A stretch of DNA of 64,000 nucleotides from Nyssa sinensis (lineage: Eukaryota > Streptophyta > Magnoliopsida > Cornales > Nyssaceae). The notes under the pieces were generated by a model that made no database searches, had not been told where the DNA came from, and saw only the letters and a program-made list of their open reading frames with translations. A program made the translations under genes and the position numbers. Position 1 is the first letter of the stretch. Every line of letters begins with the position of its first letter. The DNA lies in NCBI GenBank assembly GCA_008638375.1, contig VIRR01000561.1:1-64000 (forward strand), read 5' to 3'. This document shows, piece after piece, positions 60,096 to 64,000 of the stretch.

Positions 60096-62268
60096 ATGTT
60101 AGGTTTAAAGAAAAAAAGATCCGTCACTAGGCGAAAGGAGTCTTACCTGGATGTTTACAGAATTGAAGAATGGCCTACGGATCCTGTTATGGTGGAAGTG
60201 CATCCAGCGCATGCTCGTGAAGGCATCGAGGTACAAATGGCGTCATGTGGAAGCCGTCTCAAATTCCTTCAACGATGTTTAATCGGTAGATTTGGTGACT
60301 TGAACACTCCGGTCCCCGACAGAAACAAGATCCACAGATGGGCCCTCAAAAATTGGGAGATTCAAGCCGGATTGAGGGTTCTTGATCTGAACGGCGTCTG
60401 GTTCCTCTTCAAGCTGCCGTCGGAGGAGGAGGCTAACAGAATTCTTAATCGCAGCAACTGGTCTTTCAAAGGGCTACCGGTGACCCTACAACCATGGTCC
60501 CCCGTCAGGTTGTTGTTCGAGGATGGAAGGTGAAGGTTTCATATGGCTAAGGATGATGGGTTTACCAGCTTTCTTGTGGAGTATGAAAGTTTTCCACGCC
60601 ATGGGGGATCGATGTGGCAACTTTGTGACTGTGGACAAAGACACAGCCGAGCGACGGCTTCTGAGATAGGCTAGGATTTTGGTCAGAAGCCGGACGGAAG
60701 ACAGCCCCGCATCCTTCAGCATCAGGTGTGGGAAGTGGTCCTTCTCTATCCCGTTTTGGTCGGAAGCTGGCCCGAAGTGTGTCGAAGATGATCCATGGCA
60801 GTCGGAAGTTACAGAGATGACGGAAAGAGCCGGAACTACAGTTCTGGATGCACACGCGCCGATGGCGCGTCTGACCGTGAGGAATCCTTCTGACAGAGGG
60901 CCACGTGGCGACCACTGAAGGCCTGGCTCTGACTCTTCCGCAGGGAATTTGAATTTCAAATCGCAGAAGTCTGAGAAGGGGATGAGGGGCAACAGGAAGA
61001 TTCCATAACATAATCCTTCTGACAAAGGGCCACGTGGCAACCACCAAAGGCTTGGCTCTGACTTTTGCACAAGAAATTTGAATTTCAAATCGCATAAGTC
61101 TGAGAAGGGGATGAAGGGCAACAAGAAGATTCCAGAATGCACAAGAGGATGGGGTTTCGTGGGCTTCGACCATTTTGATGCTAACCGAAGTGGGCCGTAT
61201 GGACTGGGCCAATACCAAAGGAAACAAGACCATAGAAGAAGTTTAGGTCAGGCTTATGGGCATGGGGCCTTACACAAAGGTCGTTCTCCTTCGGCCCAAA
61301 TGCTTAGAGGCTCTAAAAGGCGATCGAGGCCAGCCCATTTAGACAATGCCGAGCCCAATTCGGGGCGCAGTGCCAAACAATTACCTCATGGGCCGCACAA
61401 TATCAAGCACTTACCTCCTTCGGCCCAAAAGATCGAAGGCACTGACGGACAGACAAGGCCAGGCCATTTAGAAGATGTTGAGCCCAGCTTGGGGCGCAAT
61501 GTCACGCACGGTAGTTCCTCTAAGCCCTCATCTTCTTTGACGCTAACTGAAGACATCGGACAGAGGACAGCTCCCACCTTTATCAACTCCCCCAAGAGAC
61601 TTGGGACAGGAACAAAAAGAAATGGGGGATGCTCCGGGAAGCAGACTGCGTCAAAGGAGGACAATTCAATTTGGCAAGATTCCGACCGTAGTAGTATGAT
61701 GGACAAGCGTGAATTTCTTCAGTATCTAGAAAGTAACTACTGTTCAGATCCTTTTCAACAACATTGGGAAGCTGAAAGTTCCTTTGCTACAGAAGCTGAA
61801 TTGTTTTCAGCTCAGGGCATGAACCTTCTGTCAATGGACCCGACGGGCGAAGTCGTATTGCGAAGTCAGGTTTTATCGGTGAACCCAGAAGATTATAATC
61901 CGTTAGCTGTTGTGTTTCCGGCTGAGTATTCCAATGACTCCTCCCAGATTCAAGAGGCGCCATCTACAGATTTTTTATGTCATTAACAGGCTCTCACTGA
62001 TGAATGGGTGCTCTGGAAAATGGGGAAGGTGAGTAAACTCCTAGGTGTCCTGTGTGCAGGCTTTGAGGACCACTTGTTGGATTTATTTAAGGAAATTGTG
62101 TTGTGTAATTCTCTATCAAGACCATGTTTTAGAATGGCTACTGAGAAAGATAAGGAGAACAAGTCAACAAAACGCATGAGAAGAGTAATGAAAGAGCTGT
62201 CCCGCTCAGTTAATTATGGGGGCAGCAAGGCAATGGAGGTCCTTACCGATGGCACCGAGAAGGTTTAG
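60096..62268 (+). pseudogene. L1 ORF1 (DUF4283-type RNA-binding gag-like protein), broken
   Basis: The N-terminal part (60096-60533) matches the DUF4283 domain of plant LINEs and gag-like proteins: CLIGRFGD, WALKNWEIQ, GVWFLFKLPSEEEANRIL. A frameshift near 60531 moves the continuation (LPAFLWSMKVFHAMGDRCG, FVTVDKDTAERRLL) into another frame, with a TAG near 60669. A 129-bp in-frame tandem duplication at 60883-61140 follows. Its first unit has TGA (60916-60918) and TAA, which the second lacks. The open stretch 61078-61986 is low-complexity and hydrophilic, then a TAA (61984-61986) precedes the ORF1 end block (ALTDEWVLWKMGKVSKLLG). No zinc knuckle was recognised. Confidence 0.8.
60883..61140 (+). 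repeat. 129-bp (43-codon) tandem duplication in L1 ORF1
   Basis: AATCCTTCTGACAGAGGGCC at 60883 recurs at 61012 with small differences, and the match holds through GATTCCA. The period is exactly 129 and keeps the reading frame. Confidence 0.88.
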
Positions 62269-62280
62269 TTATTTTATTCC

Positions 62281-64000
62281 ATGCATTTAAAAATTTTATC
62301 CTGGAATGTGAGGGGATTAAATAATCCAGACAAGCGATCAATTATCAAAGGTTTACTACAGGAATAGAGGCCTGCAGTTATCTACCTTCAGGAAACTAAA
62401 ATGGGGTGTATTTCAAGAACTATTGTTCGTTCCATTTGGGGGTCCAAATGGATTAAGTGGGCTGCTCTGAACACCCAAGGCACTGCAAGAGGTATTTTAG
62501 TGGCATGGGACTCCCGGCTATCAATTGTATTGAGCATAGAGTGGGCGAGTTCTCCATCTCTTGCAAGTTTAACTTGATTTCCAACTCTTTCGTGTGGGGA
62601 TTTTGTGGAGTCTACGGGCCAGTGGTTGATGGAGCTAGGGGTTTATTTTGGGATGAGCTGCAGTTGTCGCTTTCCTCCTGGCAAGTCCCTTGGCGTTTAG
62701 GGGGGGACTTCAATGTTGTTCGGAACCCGGATGAGAGACTGGGGGGTGACAGGCTGACCTCGGCTATGAGGAGCTTCAACGAGTTCATAAATTCTCAAAG
62801 CTTGGTGGATTTCCATTTGGAAGGAGGGAGGTACACTTGGTCCATAGGAGGTCATCAGTCTGCTATGTCCTGTTTGGATAGATTTCTGATATCTCACAAC
62901 TGGGAGGATGTCTTTTCAAGCATCTCCCAAAAGTGTCTCCCGCGGCCTTGTTCTGATCATCACCCCATCATGTTGTATTGCGGGAGTTTTAGTGCAAGAA
63001 AAAGCCCCCTTAGATTTGAAAACATGTGTCTTGATTCTGAAGGTTTTGTGGAGTTGGTGAGAAACTGGTGGGATTCTTATATTGTGACTGGGTCTCCAAG
63101 TTATTGCATCGCCAAAAACTGAAACTCCTCAAAGATGATCTGAAAAAGTGGAACCATGAGGTCTTTGGTTCAATTCAGGTTAAGAAACAGTCTTTGCTGA
63201 ATAACCTACTTGAGCTAGACAAGGAGGATCAACTGGACTCCCTTTCCATTGAGAAAAGGGTTGAGAGAGAAGGCTTAAAGGGCCAAATTGGGCAGATTTT
63301 CAAGATGGGGGAGATCTCGTGGAGGCAGAAATCTAGGGCCATCTGGCTTCGAGAGGAGGACCGCAATACTAAATTCTTTCACAGAATGGCTTCTTCTCAT
63401 TATAGGAAGAATCATATCTTCTCTATTGTTATTGATGATCAAGTTCTCACTGAGCAAGATCCCATTAGAAAAGGTGTTGTTGATTTCTTTTCGAGCCTTT
63501 ACTCTGAGCCGCACAGATGGAGACCTGGGGTGGACGATCTCTGCTTGAAAAGACTAAATAGGGATGATTCCTCTAATCTGGAGATCCCTTTTTCGGAAGA
63601 AGTGGTGAGTGCCTTAGAGGCATGCAATGGGGATAAAGCCCCAAGTCCTAACGGATTCACTATGGCCTTTTTCAAAAAATGTTGGGGTGTTCTGAAAACG
63701 GATATTATGGCAGTCTTTGAGGCCTTCCACAGGGACGGGGGCTTTGAGCGTAGCCTCAATGCCTCTTTCATTGCCCTCATTCCTAAAAAGGAAGGAGCTA
63801 TTAGCATCAAGGATTTCTACCCTATAAGCCTAGTGAGCAGTGTTTACAAGCTGATTGCAAAGGTTCTTTTTTTAAAGTTGAAGAAGATCATGGGCAGTAT
63901 CATCTCTCCCAGCCAGCATGATTTCGTGGAGGGCCGACAAATTCTGGATGCGGCTCTCACTGCTAATGAATGCATTGACTCAAGGATAAAGCAGAAAAGG
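62281..64000 (+). pseudogene. L1 ORF2 (endonuclease-reverse transcriptase), broken, truncated by window end
   Basis: The start ATG at 62281 opens MHLKILSWNVRGLNNP, the N-terminal motif of plant L1 apurinic-like endonuclease. It is followed by a TAG near 62365 and YLQETKM (catalytic Glu). A frameshift near 62520 leads to the block 62457-63122 with WRLGGDFNVVRNPDER (catalytic Asp/Asn) and CSDHHPIML (terminal His). Another shift near 63105 leads to the RT domain: NTKFFHRMASSHYRKN, DKAPSPNGFTMAFFKK and NASFIALIPKK. The RT catalytic FADD box lies beyond 64000. The protein nicks target DNA and primes reverse transcription there. Confidence 0.88.

Larger units (their letters stand above)
60050..64000 (+). 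mobile_element. L1-type LINE, runs off the right edge
   Basis: ORF1 (gag-like, DUF4283) is followed after 12 bp by ORF2 (endonuclease then RT). The exact 5' end is unclear; it lies between the truncated LTR and the ORF1 start at 60096. The 3' end, poly-A and target duplication are outside the window. Both ORFs carry stops and frameshifts, so this copy is inactive. Confidence 0.85.

Noticed and set aside
60486..61233. Minus-strand frames of about 220 codons over the L1 ORF1
   Set aside because: They are opposite-strand shadows that repeat because of the 129-bp duplication; motifs are on the plus strand.
1..64000. CRISPR arrays, bacterial operons, rRNA and tRNA genes
   Set aside because: None found. 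Tandem repeats present are microsatellites, minisatellites or transposon parts without CRISPR spacing.

Overview
This is a plant nuclear window, most likely from a eudicot with a repeat-rich genome. The evidence is a CC-NB-LRR resistance-gene relic, an F-box/FBA-type gene, Ty3/Gypsy elements of the Tat and Athila types, Ty1/Copia relics, RTE and L1 LINE remains, and AT-rich spacers full of microsatellites. I cannot name the species. There is no bacterial, organellar, rRNA, tRNA or CRISPR content. Host genes are sparse: one apparently intact F-box gene (38888-40075, minus), one broken NB-LRR gene (about 51413-55207, minus), and a few weak coding fragments.

Layout. 1-4179: a long Gypsy-type LTR interrupted by a second LTR of its own family. 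4180-11439: AT-rich spacer holding a decayed RTE LINE (minus), a MITE candidate, a Copia-type LTR end with primer site, and a DNA-transposon-like repeat. 11440-11707: a TRIM-like miniature. 11727-16026: a 4.3-kb solo LTR with perfect TSD. 17133-34468: a Tat-lineage Gypsy element on the minus strand that carries a plus-strand extra gene (aORF) with its own TATA box and intron; its gag is split by a 6.9-kb Athila-like element (25781-32669, plus) that keeps gag and protease but no RT/RNase H/integrase. 35628-37874: a terminal-inverted-repeat element split by a 1.65-kb miniature Copia element. 38640-38860: LINE-tail-like sequence. 38888-40336: the F-box gene and a duplicated 5' region. 41725-43385: a second copy of the repeat at 9470-10990. 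44464-47347: a solo LTR of the first family with TSD. 48298-49326: a hAT-like MITE. 51413-55207: the NB-LRR gene. 55433-57092: a long-TIR, Pack-MULE-like element with gene-like internal sequence. 59690-60080: the 3' end of a chromovirus-like Gypsy element, cut by an L1 LINE (about 60050 to beyond the window).

Several insertions can be ordered, because target duplications are still readable and interrupted sequences rejoin: LTR into LTR, Athila-like into Tat gag, Copia miniature into the TIR element. Nothing here is clearly a new biological system. The most interesting items are the Tat element's antisense gene with its own promoter and a neighbouring 117-bp tandem array, the gag-protease-only element, the Pack-MULE-like element, the NB-LRR gene whose C-terminus is displaced by a CT-repeat slip plus a 56-bp duplication, and the L1 ORF1 with an in-frame 43-codon duplication. 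All boundaries were read by eye; family names rest on motifs, not on searches.
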